From Membranipora membranacea (Eukaryota; Bryozoa; Gymnolaemata; Cheilostomatida; Membraniporidae), in NCBI GenBank assembly GCA_914767715.1, contig OU612065.1, positions 31,496,001-31,560,000 on the forward strand: a stretch of DNA of 64,000 bases, given 5' to 3'. The position numbers and the translations under genes were made by a program. Below, one piece after another: positions 47,595 through 60,439 of the stretch (the stretch's first letter is position 1; each line of letters begins with the position of its first letter). Under the pieces are notes generated by a model that saw only the letters and a list, made by a program, of their open reading frames with translations, was not told the DNA's origin and did no database searches.

Positions 47595-48250
47595 TGTTAT
47601 CCACTAAGAGATTAGTGATCCAATTCTATTTGAAGTACCCTTGGATGGAGAACCCACAACTAAGTGCCTCACGTTAGCTGTGTATAGTGTCCTGTTTAGG
47701 TTTATTAATAAGTGTATGATGAAACATGACAAAACTCTGGCCCTGCGAGTATTGACTCCCATATTGCTTATCAGGAGTTGCCTCCTCTGTTCAGATGAAG
47801 GAACAACTCTTGGTCATCTGCTAAGATATATTATTAAATTGGCCACATGTACAATCTATGTTTTAATTGTATTGTAAACACTGTATCAGGAGCACAGCAA
47901 CACGCTTTTCTAAAATGCTTTGTTGTTTTATAATATCAGTCCTTTTTTTTCGAGCTCATTAATTGAGGGAAGGGCTTATTGACCCAAATACCAAATGGGC
48001 TTGAGAACCAAACTGCTGTATTGACAAGGACTAAACAATGAACTCCCTCTTCGAGGGAGTTCATTGGACTAAATATAAACCTATACAGGAAACCTTATAC
48101 AGCTGGAGTGAAGCATTTAATTGTGGGACGTAACGACATTGGAAGGTGTAGTAGTATGGCGTTTTACTTGTAGGAATTTGAGTGACAAATAAACCAACCA
48201 ATCAATCGTGATCATTGCCTTGCAGCTCATATACCAGGTTTTTTTTGATA
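47595..48250 (+). repeat. Dispersed repeat R, copy R1 (also R2 49690, R3 57600, R4 59585, R5 61640)
   Basis: About 650 bp starting near AAGAGATTAGTGATCC and ending in AATAAACCAACCAATCAATC-like tails or nearby. It precedes each PUS1 fragment. A 78-codon open frame (MDGEPTTKC...) is partly conserved but shifted or shortened in R2, R4 and R5, so coding is not supported. The tail of AATAAA plus short CAAT repeats resembles the 3' end of a non-LTR element. Confidence 0.6.
48036..48065. mobile_element. 30-bp palindromic insertion with 8-bp target duplication
   Basis: CAATGAACTCCCTC and its complement around a 3-nt loop, flanked by GGACTAAA at 48028-48035 and 48066-48073. R4 (near 60010) has the single site with no insert. 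R3 has the same insert with 4 bp lost in the centre (58040-58065). Confidence 0.85.
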
Positions 48251-48493
48251 ACTTGATATCAATTTTGATCGAATTTTGTGATTGAAAATTGCTTCACTAT
48301 CGGCAGTATCTTTTTTTCCACTTGATGTTATTTTTTATTCAAAAGTTTATTCTCCTAAGTTTTTTATCAAGCTGCTAAATCTATTGTAGTTTTGTAAGAA
48401 AGGCCAAGCAGGTTGAACGAGAGGAGATGATAAGCCGTAATCAGAACAGTTGAATAGAGAGTGCTGAAAACCTCCTTGAAGATCTTACTGAAG

Positions 48494-49534
48494 ATGGCGC
48501 GGAACTACTCGCTTCGGAAAGGTTAGTGACAAACGTAATTTCTCAGAAATATTTTACATAATACTTACCATAACTTATGATACCCGTACTTGCCGACAAT
48601 ATTAAGCATGTCTCTGTTTCCTTGCTCAATAATTAATACACTACACTACAATGTTTTCGGGGTTTTGTTGCACATGGTCGTTGGTGATTTTATAAGGCAT
48701 TTGCCACAATCGGCTTCGAAAGTATTTCCAATCTAATAATGGGTTGAGGCATATAAATTAACCCCACTGAATATAGATATGAAATTGCAGGCCACTCTAT
48801 CTACCCAAGCAGAGAGGAAGCCTAAACTGAAGAGGAAGAAGATTGCTTTACTCACAGTATACAGTGGAAAAGGTTATCACGGTGTTCAGATTCAGTGAGT
48901 ATTTTTTAATTTGCTGCTGTATGTATGATGTTGGTATGCAACTTGGGAGGCTTGATTATAGATAATAGCATTACTACAGACCTAAACATTGATATTTATG
49001 GTTAAATCATGCAGTGCTGGAGATCGAAGCAACTTCTGTATGGGTATTTAGGGTCAGTACTCAGTTTTCTCCTGTTTTGGATATCTAGCGCTTTCATACA
49101 TCCTCTGATAATTTAGCTAATAACACAAGATATTTCTGTGAGTGCTTTTGATAGTTTACATCTTGCTTTATTTATGATTATATAACTGTGCAATTTCTAC
49201 TACAAAACCTCCCGTCTCCTCATGGAGAGGGAGCAATTTATATCTACCCCCCCTCCCAGAAATATCAAGGACACATGCTTAGTTTAACAGATCGCACACT
49301 ATGTCTATCTAATTCAGATTGGGTTCTTGACTTTTTTTCTCCCTCAATACAAGACATGTGTATATAGTATGGCCCTTGCTGTTGATTTGCATATTATGAT
49401 TTTGATTGTGATATGTAAGTTTATATCTCATGTGTTGCAGAATCACCGGACACAAGACTATAAAGTCGGAGCTGGTTTAAGCTTTACACACCAGAAACCT
49501 AATTGACCAGAGCTGTGCAGACGATATGAGTAAG
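48494..49534 (+). pseudogene. PUS1: PUS1-type pseudouridine synthase, 5' fragment, copy 1
   Basis: Exon 1 starts at ATG 48494 in a strong context (GAAGATGGCG) and runs to 48521; exon 2 is 48813-48894; exon 3 is 49441-49534. Phases join (1, then 2, then 0) to give MARNYSLRK, ERKPKLKRKKIALLTVYSGK, GYHGVQIQ and ITGHKTIKSELV, the N-terminal strand of eukaryotic PUS1-like enzymes, which make pseudouridine in tRNA. Exon 3 has TAA after the Val codon (GTTTAA). The catalytic ARTDKG part is not in the window. It is a broken fragment. Confidence 0.75.
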
Positions 49535-49689
49535 GTATGTATGTAAAAGAGCTACTCATGCATTCTGACATTCCCTTATGGAACTTTTGCCCGTGTATAA
49601 CCAGGAGATTAGGTCAAATCATTAGTATTATCATCCTGGGAAAAGTGAAATTAATGGGTTACTCTTCAACAACCCCTTGTGTTCTGTGT

Positions 49690-50300
49690 TATCCACTAAG
49701 AGATTAGTGATCCAATTCTATTTGTAGAGTCCTTCGATGGAGAACCCACAACTAAGTGCCTCACATTAGCTGTATATAGTGTCCTGTTTAGGTTTATTAA
49801 TAAGTGTATGATGGAACATGACAAAACTCTTGCCCTGCGAGTATTGACTCCCGTATTGCCTATCAGGAGTTGCTTCCTCTGTTCAAATGAAGGAACAACT
49901 CCCGGTCATTTGCCAAGATCTATTATTAAATTGGCTACAATCTTAGTTTTAACTATATTGTGTTGTGAACACTGTATCAGGAGCGCAGCAACAAATTATG
50001 ATTAACTTAGAAGCCAGCGCTTTTCTAAAATACTTTGTTATAATAAATATCAGTCCTTTTTTTCAAACTCATTAATTGATGGGGGGGGGGGGGGGTTAGT
50101 TGACCCAAGTGCTGCATGGACTTGAGAACCTAAACTGCTGTATAGGCATAGACTTAATATAAACCTAGACAGGACACCTTAAACAGCTGACGTGAGACAT
50201 TTAATTGTGGGTGACATAACGACATTGTAAGGTATAGTAGTATGGCGTTATCATTGCCTTGCAGCTCATAAACCAGGTTTTATCTTGATAACTTCCATAA
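49690..50300 (+). repeat. Dispersed repeat R, copy R2
   Basis: Like R1 but without the palindromic insert and with a run of 17 G near 50080-50096. It is closest to R5 at 61640. Confidence 0.6.
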
Positions 50301-50710
50301 TCAATTTTGAGCAGATTTTGAGTTTGAAAATTGCTTTGCAATCAGCAGCATATTGTTATCATCTTCATGTTATTTTTTCTTCAAAAATTTTTATCAAACT
50401 GTTCATGCCAAGCAGCCAAATCTATTGTAAAAACCTGGTGTATGAGCTGCAAGGCAATGGTAACACCAATGCTACTTCACCTTCAATGCTGTTACGTCGC
50501 CCACAACCAAATTCCTCCTGTCAAGGCTAATGCTCCATATAGTGGCCTGTCTGGGTTTATTATTATGTCTATGTGTATAGCTTGTTTTTTGATTTATGCA
50601 GACCGGTGCTCAAATAAGAGGTAAGAAAAGCTCAGTAGGTTAAACAAGAGGAGACGATTAGCCGCAATCAGAACCGGATGAATAGAGAGTGCTGAGAACC
50701 TCATATTGAA

Positions 50711-50741
50711 GATGGCGCGGAACTACTCACTTTGGAAAGGT
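50711..50741 (+). pseudogene. Isolated PUS1 first-exon copy
   Basis: GAAGATGGCGCGGAACTACTC followed by a GTAGAT donor repeats the first PUS1 exon, but no matching exon 2 or 3 follows before the caspase duplication at 51302. The same orphan exon lies at 62763-62793. Confidence 0.55.
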
Positions 50742-50799
50742 AGATGCCAATCCTTAATTCTTAGGGATACTTTACATAATACTTCACCATAACTGATGT

Positions 50800-51301
50800 T
50801 ACCATTCTTGCCAACAATAATACAGCCACCAGAACCAATCCTATCCAATGCAAATATGTATGGATATAACTTTCATATTCCTACTTATTTTCTCTTACTC
50901 ATGGACATTTTATAGTTTTCGCCCATGGGATTCCTAATGGGGTTGTGTCAGCAGTTGTCCCCTATTATATGGGGCGCTGAACAGATGAGACCATAAATTT
51001 GCACTTTTTTATATAAGTTTTCATAAGAGCTAATCACACTTTTTGGTCTGGCAGCCAGGGAAATTAAGATAGAAACAAAATGAGCGGAATTAAACGGGCG
51101 AATTATGCTGACATGCTTTATTGGACAAAAATTGACTGCGAATATAATTTGATATTTATAATATTATTTAAATAATAAATAAATCATTAGAATAAAAAGA
51201 AATAATAATATTCCAGCTTTGAAATTTGAAAACTATATAAATTCAACCTGAAAATGTTGATTGCAGAAAAGAAATTCAGAATAGCATATATATATTATAT
51301 A
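50800..51301 (+). other. AT-rich spacer before the duplication boundary
   Basis: Very AT-rich around 51160-51300, with TATATATATTATATATAT immediately before the point where the second caspase copy starts. No gene seen. Confidence 0.5.
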
Positions 51302-51596
51302 TATCCAGGGTTGCGCAGGCAGTAAGTTAAGCCTATATATTGTGTCTATATTCTGCATTGATGATGATTTTTGTTTTAATTAACCAGACAAATGAGTGGA
51401 CCAAGCACTTAAGTGTTAAAGGTTCTTGACTCAAGTTGAATGAGATGAGAGTTCACAATCAACATCCAACAGTTGTAGTTTTGTAGCTCGATCATGGATA
51501 AGGGTGGTTTTGAGACTTGTCTTCTACTCGTGCAACTGCAAAAACTGCTTACCTGTCCTCAAATTTAAGTTAATTGACATTTTCTCTAAATTTTAG

Positions 51597-53055
51597 GTCA
51601 GAGAGAAATGCTGCTCACTGACACAACTCCTCCCGCTCCAGCCAATCAGAACCAGCCTGGAGTAGATATTGTGCAGCAGCCCCCTGTATCTGATGATGAC
51701 TTACAAGATGCTGATCCTGCAGATATCTCTACTGCTGACTTCATAATCATGCAGTCAAGCTTTGAATGTAAGTAAACTAGGTTTATTACAGACTGGGTGG
51801 TATAAGAGCTCAGAAGGCTACAAGTAGAGGTTTGTGGCATCACATTTAAAAAAATTGAATTGATAATCCAATTTCACAGAATTACGCTTGCAGCCATCTA
51901 AGCAGTAGACTTGACCAAATTTTGTTTTCACTTTCATAAAACCAATTTATTCCTGAGAGTGTATTCACAATACTAGATAGAAGCAGCTCGATGTGGGGAA
52001 ATGAGCCATGTTGTTATAATTATGTTTCAACAATACAGTTGATTCTTTTTCAGCCAAAAACTCAGATTTAATGAGACTGTAATTTTGCTTTTGTTTCCAG
52101 CTTTTTCCTCACCTCGACGAGCTAGCATAGGCTCACCATTCATCAGAACACTTGCCACTGTATTCTACAAATATGCTCATCAACTTCATATGGAGGAACT
52201 GGCAGCAACTGTAAGCTTTGCTGCATCCATTCTTTTATGCACAGTGAATATCCATAAATACAGAAAGATCTAACAGTTGTGTTGGTAGCTCATTGCGTAT
52301 GACATGATGATAAATTTGCATATTGACTTGAGGCAACTTGTACACTTTGAGAAGCATTTGTCAATTGATTACTTGCATGCCTTTCTCTCACTGTTTTCAA
52401 TATCTAATAATATGTCTATTCATAGATAAGACAGATGGTTGCGAAGATCTGAGTACAGAGAACAGAATATCTGCGAAGATCTGAGTACAGAGAACAGAAT
52501 ATCTGCTCAGAACCAGAACATATAACACAGCGAGAGCTCATGTCGCCTCTATGCCTCAGACTAGATGTACATTTCTTACTGAGAAGCTCTATTTTCAAAC
52601 TGGAGTTAATATGAGGATAGAGAACCACCCTGGCTCACTGACAAATCCTGTGTTACCCAATTCAACAGCTACTAGGATTCACCAGAAATCAGGTAAGTCA
52701 TTGCTGGGAATTATTTATTAATGTCGTTGATGAGTTTTCAACGTTATTCACTCTCTGTGATTGGAGGGGCACTTGTTTGAGTTATTCTGCCACTCCTCGG
52801 CGTAGCGATGATTGTATTCTGATAGCATATTGATATAGAGTTTCCCATTACGGCCTATGGAACTGAGTTGATCATATCAAACATGTAAATAACTTTGATC
52901 TGATACCAATGGGTGTTCAAAGCTATAGATATTTATGTTATTGGAAGGTGCCTTACTATATTCCTATACTTATAACTGTAGATGAAACACTAACCATTCA
53001 GAGCGAAGGGCGCACTGTCAGACAGGCCACTTTCTATAAGTGGTCAGTAAGATGA
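51597..53055 (+). pseudogene. Caspase 3'-half pseudogene
   Basis: Copies of the last four caspase exons: 51597-51767, 52101-52210, 52426-52692 and 52982-53055, with splice sites kept. The third carries a 32-bp internal tandem duplication (GAAGATCTGAGTACAGAGAA... repeated) and a GGA to TGA change, so it has an early stop and a frameshift. There is no catalytic exon. It cannot give an active protease, although an in-frame p10 piece up to the stop is possible. Confidence 0.9.
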
Positions 53056-54770
53056 AATCTATCATCTTCATACTTCCTCTGACTCCTCTACTACAAGCAG
53101 ATACAGATACAGATATAGACAGTTCATGAATGTATGTAAACTCTACACAACAGGTGCTCTTATTACACAGACTATCATATCAGGTACTAGAAGTTAAGTT
53201 GATCTGACAACATTGTCACGACCACTGTTATAGCAGTTTTCACAGGGTGACAATCGAATAGAGCTTCTACAGAACCAATATATTATAATTTTACAATGTA
53301 TCACTGAGATAAATCATGATTATCATATAAATATTTCATTTTATTTTTGGATCGATCCTATATATCTTGGTATTCTATGATATACTGTGCTATGCAGTAG
53401 TATGTTGGATAAGGTCTCATTTCAATTGAGTATGAGATATGTAAAATTTTTGATTCAAGAGTTTTAATCAGCTAAACTAGAATGGTAATGTATTCATGCG
53501 AGCATCAGTTTTTCAACTTTCACCTAACCATCATTCCCTGTTAATGGTCAGACAACTCCTATTCCCAAGATGTATATTAGATAAAATGTACTGAATATAT
53601 TATATATCAATGATACATCTTTTATTCATGATATATATATATATAACTAGTTCTAACCATTGCAGAAGCGCTGCTTACCTCTGGGTCACTGTACTGTTTT
53701 GTTTAACTTGACTTACCTTACTGATTGACAAAGTATTATGTATTTACTCATATGCCTACAACGATGAGAATTGTTTAATTTGTGCCGTGATTTGTTGCTT
53801 GCTACATACTTATACCAATATAATTACCTGTACTACTTTAATTCAATCAAGACTCCTTACTGTGTCAGTAATTCAAAACTTCACCACTACTAGACACCCA
53901 GTAAGCCATAGTTATGATTATCCGACTTGAAAGTTAATTATAATCAAGGTATCAAGGCTCTTGCTGTAGATTAAAAGTATATTTTGAATTAGAATTCGCA
54001 ACTCAGAATTCATTACAGCTCTGCTGAATCCGAAGGAGAGGAACTTCATGAAAATTTTATTTAACTTTCTGTGGATGTTTCCCATTGTATAATCTCCATA
54101 GTATAATCTCGCACTAATGTGTAAAAAGGCTGATTATAGTGTGAGTTAAGCTCAGTTAGTTTTCAGATTAGACCTTTGTGATGACGTAGAGTTAGCAGCC
54201 TCTTCGGCTGTAGAACTGTGACGTCTCAGCAACCTGAGAGCTCCTAATACCATCTTACGATACCAGTATAAATTCATAGCATCGAGAGTAAACCCGCCCA
54301 GCAGTGTGCCTGGGAGGTGATAGTATGTTAGTGGTGCCTCCTAACTCATATATAGGGTATAATCAGAATAAGGCATCGGGATTATCCTGGCTATTGTGAA
54401 TGTGAACAACATTAATAGTCCGTTGTAATAGTAAGCACTTCCCCACTTCATATCACAGTCGTGTAAAATTACCCTGTAAAACAAAGATTGATGGTACTGT
54501 AACATCATGTAGACAACTCTGCCAAATTCAAAGTGAAAGTGCCTGGAATATGTTTTTTTTCCCACTATTATGCTAAACAGGCCCATAGTTCTAGGGGAGG
54601 CAGGACGCTCTGCCTGCCCTAGAATGGTCAATAGAGTGGCCTTAATCTGCTGTAGGTTAGGAACAATCGATGAGGGTGTGAAGGAAAGGGTATTGTAAGC
54701 ATCTCCTGTGGAGGCTGGGGTTAATCTCCAGCCTCCAAAGCGTTTGAATGATACAAATAATATAAATATA
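53056..54770 (+). other. Copy of the downstream caspase region; no gene seen
   Basis: Matches 43768-45492 with scattered changes. Nothing coding is conserved between the copies. Confidence 0.6.
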
Positions 54771-55756
54771 TCGAATAGCTTACTCATGTGCAATCAGTGA
54801 TACAGCACTGCTGTAATACTGATTGCACATGAGTAAGCTATTCGATTTTACCGTTGATATTCATGTTCATCTCATCCGATATGTGTACATTAGGAAATAT
54901 GCTTGGTTCAGAGCAAATATCTTGTGCTAGGCTCATTTATTACCTCAAATTTAGCCTTATCACTGAAACCAGGCTAAAATGGGTCACCAAATGAGAGGGC
55001 TAAACCATAGATTGTCACTCGCTCTTTTGCACCATTTGATGTTATTGAGAGGGCATTAGGCGCTTTGTGGGATTGTCTCCTACCAAAAATACTAGGTTAA
55101 TCTTAGAGCAAAAGCCAAAAATCTGTTACCCGCAACATGGTGGCTTGTGACTTGGTGCAATCAAGGAGTCAACTCTAACTCCTTGGTGCAATGCACTATA
55201 TTTGTATTGATGTGATATCTGATTTGCAGTCCACAGCCAGGGAAAATATATGCAATAGAAGTTGCATTCTCATTAGTGTAAAAGAGACAACTCCTTATTA
55301 TCAAATAAAATTAGTATTTTTGACCAATCAGGTGTGGTCTAACATAATATTTTTATTCTTCACAATTTTAATGTCAGAGGAAGGTCATGACAGTCATGCA
55401 TAATTCTTATCAGAGCTAATATATCATAAGCTTTGATTCTTAGTGAGAAAATCTGATTCATAAACTACTACTAACAAGCTTGTCTAATGGTGAGAGGTGA
55501 ATATCATCTCTCACCATTAGACAAGCTAGTTAGTAATAGGTTATGACTTACAACAATGAATATTATTCTTCCAATCCACCTATCGACCTAGCCCTGCTTT
55601 GTGGATCCCCGCGGATCCGGGGGCTTGTGCCCACGGCCTGCGTGTGCTAGTTGCACTGCGCCTTGTGTGACCCTCCATCCTAGCGATGATGGGTGCACCC
55701 TGGTGGGTGGGTGGGATGGACAACACATGTCTCACACAAGCATTTCATTTTCTTCA

Positions 55757-56060
55757 CATTACAAAATAAAGTACAGTTGTGAAATACCCTTTACCAGTGG
55801 TTCCTACATATCGTAGCAGCAGGTGGATTGTGTATACCCACAAATGAGTGTAGCAAAAGTAGAGAGCTGAGCCTAGCATACACGCGCCCCAGCATGCATT
55901 CAGACAAGCACACTTTGCCTGCCATTGTACTCCTTTGTTCACCAAACAAAAGGCCTTGTGTTACACAACTGTCATAGGTGCATTGGGGCATGTCTCCCTG
56001 ACATTGGCCCCCAGGGCCTATCCAACATACTACAGCATAGGTGTACTTTATTTTGTAATG
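55757..56060. mobile_element. MITE-like element, copy 2 (304 bp)
   Basis: Second copy of the element at 46538, same length and same terminal inverted repeats. Confidence 0.65.
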
Positions 56061-56297
56061 CATTCTAACCCTTTGCTGGCCATATACCTTATAACATTAT
56101 AACACCGCTGCTCTCACCTAAAGCCTACGTTGCTCAGAGTCTCGATATCTGACAATCATATTTGACAATAGAACATTATTCAGTTGCCATAACCTAAACA
56201 CTTCCAGAAACATTCAACAAAATATTTCTTCACAGTTACAGTACCGATCACTACAATCGACACAATACTATATATCTCGATAGAGGAGCCCCGACAC

Positions 56298-57083
56298 CAG
56301 GGAGAATGGAAGGGGGATGAGCCTGCACTCGATAGGCCACACCTCTTATTGCAACATGATCTTACTTACGTTTTGGAGTTGTGCCCTCACAACGAAACCA
56401 CGATTAGTGAATGGAAAAGTGTGGGTTGACAACTTCTCAAGTGACAAATCTATGACTTTCCAATGGAAAGTTCAAAAATAAAAAATCATTTTTGTTGTAT
56501 TGTAGAATGAAATTATTCTTTATCATTCTTCTTATGGCTGAAGAACACATGTGAAAGGGTAGTAAAACAATTCTTAGAGCTAAAAACAATCATCTTGATA
56601 AACAAATCTTACAGGGCAAGGTACCCATAATAGTATCAATTTTTCGAGTTTATTCATTGAGGAAAAGAAACTTAGCTTGTGAATCTGAATATTATTTCAG
56701 CACATGTGGTTAGGGGGTGTTGAGAGCTGTCCAACAATATCCTATTTACATACCTACTGTCACTAGAAGGCTGGGAATCTTACAGAATGTGGCAGTTAAA
56801 GGAGCGAAATATGTCGGCATGGGCCTTTCATTGATGATTAATGAGTGTTATTAGCACAATTGTGTTGTAATAACTTGTCCAGTACATAATTCAAGTGTTC
56901 TGGATTAGTTGGTGACAATAATTTTTTATGGATTGGTATATTTCATGTCTAAAACATAAAAAAATGAGTGTGATGTATCTATTAAAATACTTATTTCAGC
57001 CGTTATCAACATCTATTCACCAGTACTTGTCTGTGATTGGCCAATACTACTAGTGCAAGCTCCTCCCCCTTCCATTCTCCCTG
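56298..57083. mobile_element. hAT-like nonautonomous insertion (786 bp)
   Basis: Present only in the second copy of the segmental duplication; the empty site is at about 47068-47080. Termini CAGGGAGAATGGAAGGGGGA and complement match over 25 bp with one difference. Flanks CCGACAC and CCTACAC look like a 7-8 bp target duplication with one change. No transposase ORF. It inserted after the duplication. Confidence 0.85.
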
Positions 57084-57599
57084 CCTACACTCCGAGTGAG
57101 ATTAGAATGGAATGGAATGAATTGGAAGAGTAAAATTCATTCTAAGTCAGATAAGTCCGGCAAGAATAAATATACGCCGTGAGAAATTTGGCATTCTTTT
57201 ACAAATTTACTGATAACAAATCTATGCTCCAACAGCCACTGAATTTAGTATCATCCTGACTCACTGAGAGTGAGGCTGCTGTTTACAAAGCAAGCAATGG
57301 ACATGGAACTGTTCAATCAGAGCAGTTAATGAACTCTCCTTCCTTCCTCATTAAAGGCCCAAACCACAGACAGCAGGTCACTGACAGTTGATTTGATGAG
57401 TTGCAGCCTTGTGTGTGTGTGTGTGTGGATTTTGTTTGTTGTGGTGAAGATGGGAAGCTGTGCATGAACCACGTTATCGCGGCTGCGCAGCTTCTGTACC
57501 CGCCAATTGCGCTGCTCAGATGAGTCACTTCTCTCTCATTGGTCAGAACATTAAACTTTTGGAAGTTTAATATTCTGACCAATGAGAGAGAAGTTCGGT

Positions 57600-58245
57600 G
57601 TTATCCACTAAGAGATTAGTGATCCAATTCTATTTGAAGTACCCTTGGATGGAGAACCCACAACTAAGTGCCTCACGTTAGCTGTATGTAGTGTCCTGTT
57701 TAGGTTTATTAATAAGTGTATGATGAAACATGACAAAACTCTGGCCCTGCGAGTATTGACTCCCATATTGCTTATCAGGAGTTGCCTCCTCTGTTCAAAT
57801 GAAGGAACAACTCTTGGTCATCTGCTAAAATCTATTATTAAATTGGCCACATGTACAATCTATGTTTTAATTGTATTGTAAACACTGTATCAGGAGCACA
57901 GCAACACGCTTTTCTAAAATGCTTTGTTGTTTTATAATATCAGTCCTTTTTTTTCGAGCTCATTAATTGAGGGAAGGGCTTATTGACCCAAATACCAAAT
58001 GGGCTTGAGAACCAAACTGCTGTATAGAGAAGGACTAAACAATGAACTCTGTGAGGGAGTTCATTGGACTAAATATAAACCTATACAGGAAACCTTATAC
58101 AGCTGGAGTGAAGCATTTAATTGTGGGACGTAACGACATTGGCAGGTGTAATAGTATGGCGTTTTACTTGTAGGAATTTGAGTGACGAATAAACCAATCA
58201 ATCAATCGTTATCATTGCCTTGCAGCTCATATACCAGGTTTTTTT
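57600..58245 (+). repeat. Dispersed repeat R, copy R3
   Basis: Partner of R1, including the palindromic mini-insert in shortened form at 58040-58065. Confidence 0.6.
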
Positions 58246-58493
58246 TTATAACTTGATATCAATTTTGATCGAATTTCGTGTTTGAAAATTGCTTCACTAT
58301 CGGCAGTATCTTTTTTTCCACTTGATGTTATTTTTTATTCAAAAGTTTGTTCTCCTAAATTTTTTATCAAGCTGCTAAATCTATTGTAGTTTTGTAACAA
58401 AGGCCCAGCAGGTTAAACGAGAGGAGATGATAAGCCGTAATCAGAACAGACGAATAGAGAGTGCTGAAAACCTCCTGGAAGATCTTACTGAAG

Positions 58494-59473
58494 ATGGCGC
58501 GGAACTACTAGCTTCGGAAAGGTTAGTGACAAACGTAATTCTCAGAAATATTTTACATGATACTTACCATAACTTATGATACCCGTACTTGTTGTTTTCG
58601 GGGTTTTGTTGCACATGGTCGTTGGTGATTTTATAAGGCATTTGCCACAATTGGCTTCGAAAGTATTTCCAATCTAATAATGGGTTGAGGCATATAAATT
58701 AACCCCACTGACTATAGATATGAAATTGCAGGCCACTCTATCTACCCCTGCAGAGAGGAAGCCTAAACTGAAGAGGAAGAAGATAGCTTTACTCACAGTA
58801 TACAGTGGCAAAGGTTATCATGGTGTTCAGATTCAGTGAGTATTTTTAATTTGCTGCTGTATGTATCATGTTGGTATGCAACTTGGGAGGCTTGGTTATA
58901 GATAATAGCATTACTACAGACCTAAACATTGATATTTATGGTTAAATAATGCAGTGCTGGAGATCAAAGCAACTTCTGTATGGATATTTAGGGTCAGTAC
59001 TCAGTTTTCTCCTGTATTGGATATCTAGCGCCTTCATACATCCTCTGATAATTTAGATAATAACACGAGATATTTCTGTGAGTGCTTTTGATAGTTTGCA
59101 TCTTGATTTATTTATGATTATATAACTGTGCATTATCTACTACTAAACCTCTCATCTCCTCATGGTGAGGGCGCAATTTATATCAACCCCCCTCACACAA
59201 ATATCAAGACCACATGCTTAGTTTATCAGATCACACACTATGTCTATCTAATTCAGATTGGGTTCTTGACTTTTTTCCTCTCTCAATACAAGACATGTGT
59301 ATATAGTATGGCCCTTGCTGTTGATTTGCATATTATGATTTTGATTGTGATGTGTATGTGTATATCTCATGTGTTGCAGAATCACCGGACACAAGACGAT
59401 AGAATCGGAGCTGGTTAATGCTTTACACACCAGTAACCTAATTGACCAGAGCTGTGCGGACGATATGAGTAAG
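58494..59473 (+). pseudogene. PUS1: PUS1-type pseudouridine synthase, 5' fragment, copy 2
   Basis: Exon 1 at 58494-58521 has TAG at codon 6 (58509-58511). Exon 2 (58754-58835) and exon 3 (59380-59473) are intact and encode KKIALLTVYSGKGYHGVQIQ and ITGHKTIESELVNALHTSNL, followed by IDQSCADDMSK. This is the best-preserved body of the three copies, yet its start exon is broken. No later exon is in the window. Confidence 0.75.
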
Positions 59474-59584
59474 GTATGTATGTAAAAAAGCTACTCATGT
59501 AGCCTGACATTCCCTAATAATGGAACTTGGTCCGTGTATAACCCGGAGATTGGGTCATAACATTAGTACTATCACCCTGGTAAA

Positions 59585-60180
59585 AGTGAGAGATTAGTGA
59601 TCCAATACTATTTGAAGTACCCTTTGATGGAGAACCCACAACTAAGTGCCTCACGTTAGCTGTATATAGTGTCCTGTTTAGGTTTATTAATAAGTGTATG
59701 ATGAAACATGACCAAACTCTAACCCTGCGAGTATTGACTCCCGTATTGCCTATCAGGAGTTGCCTCCTCTGTTCAAATGAAGGAACAACTCCTGGCCATC
59801 TGCTAAGATCTATTATTAAATTGACCACATGTACAATCTATGTTTTAATTGTATTGTAAACACTGTATCAGGAGCACAGCAACATGCTATTTCTAAAATG
59901 CTTTGTTGTTTTATAATATCAGTCCCTTTTTTCGAGCTCATTAATTGAGGGGAGGGGCTTATTGACCCAAATACCAAATGGACTTGTGAACCAAAGTGCT
60001 GTATAGACAAGGACTAAATATAAACATATACAGGAAACCTTATACAGCTGGAGTGAAGCATTTAATTGTGGGACATAACGACATTGGAAGGTGAAGTAGT
60101 ATGGCGTTTTACTTGTAATGTGAGTGACAAATAAACCAACCAATCAATCAATTGTTATCATTGCCTTGCAGCTCATATAC
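59585..60180 (+). repeat. Dispersed repeat R, copy R4
   Basis: Lacks the palindromic mini-insert and so shows the empty site. Ends in AATAAACCAACCAATCAATCAATTG. Confidence 0.6.
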
Positions 60181-60439
60181 TAGGTTTTTTTTGATAACTT
60201 GATATCAATTTTGATAGAATTTTGTGTTTGAAAATTGCTTCACTATCAGCAGTATCATTTTTTCAACTTGATGTTATTTTTTATTCAAAAGTTTGTTCAC
60301 CTAAATAGTTTATCAATCTGCTAAATCTATTGTAGTTTTGTAAGAAAGGCCCAGCAGGTTAAACGAGAGGAGATGATAAGCCGCAATAAGAAGAGGCGAA
60401 TAGAGAGTGCTGAAGACCTCCTAAAAGATCTTACTGAAG

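Larger units (their letters stand above)
42080..49534 (+). repeat. Segmental duplication, copy 1 (partner 51302-59473)
   Basis: From the last codons of the catalytic-Cys exon onward, through the caspase 3' exons, hairpins, MITE, repeat R1 and PUS1 fragment, the order is repeated at an offset of about 9256 bp. The offset grows to about 10.0 kb after a 786-bp insertion in copy 2. The left boundary lies at ATCCAGG (about 42077 / 51302). Differences are scattered substitutions and small indels. Confidence 0.92.
51302..59473 (+). repeat. Segmental duplication, copy 2
   Basis: Partner of 42080-49534. It lacks the Roc-COR exon, linkers and caspase large-subunit exons, which remain single-copy. It holds the decayed caspase exons, a second set of hairpins (54771-54845; about 55473-55532; 57527-57594), the MITE (55757-56060), R3 and the second PUS1 fragment. 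Confidence 0.92.

Noticed and set aside
59514-59828. 104-codon minus-strand ORF in repeat R4
   Set aside because: Not kept in R1, R2, R3 or R5, and no recognised family.
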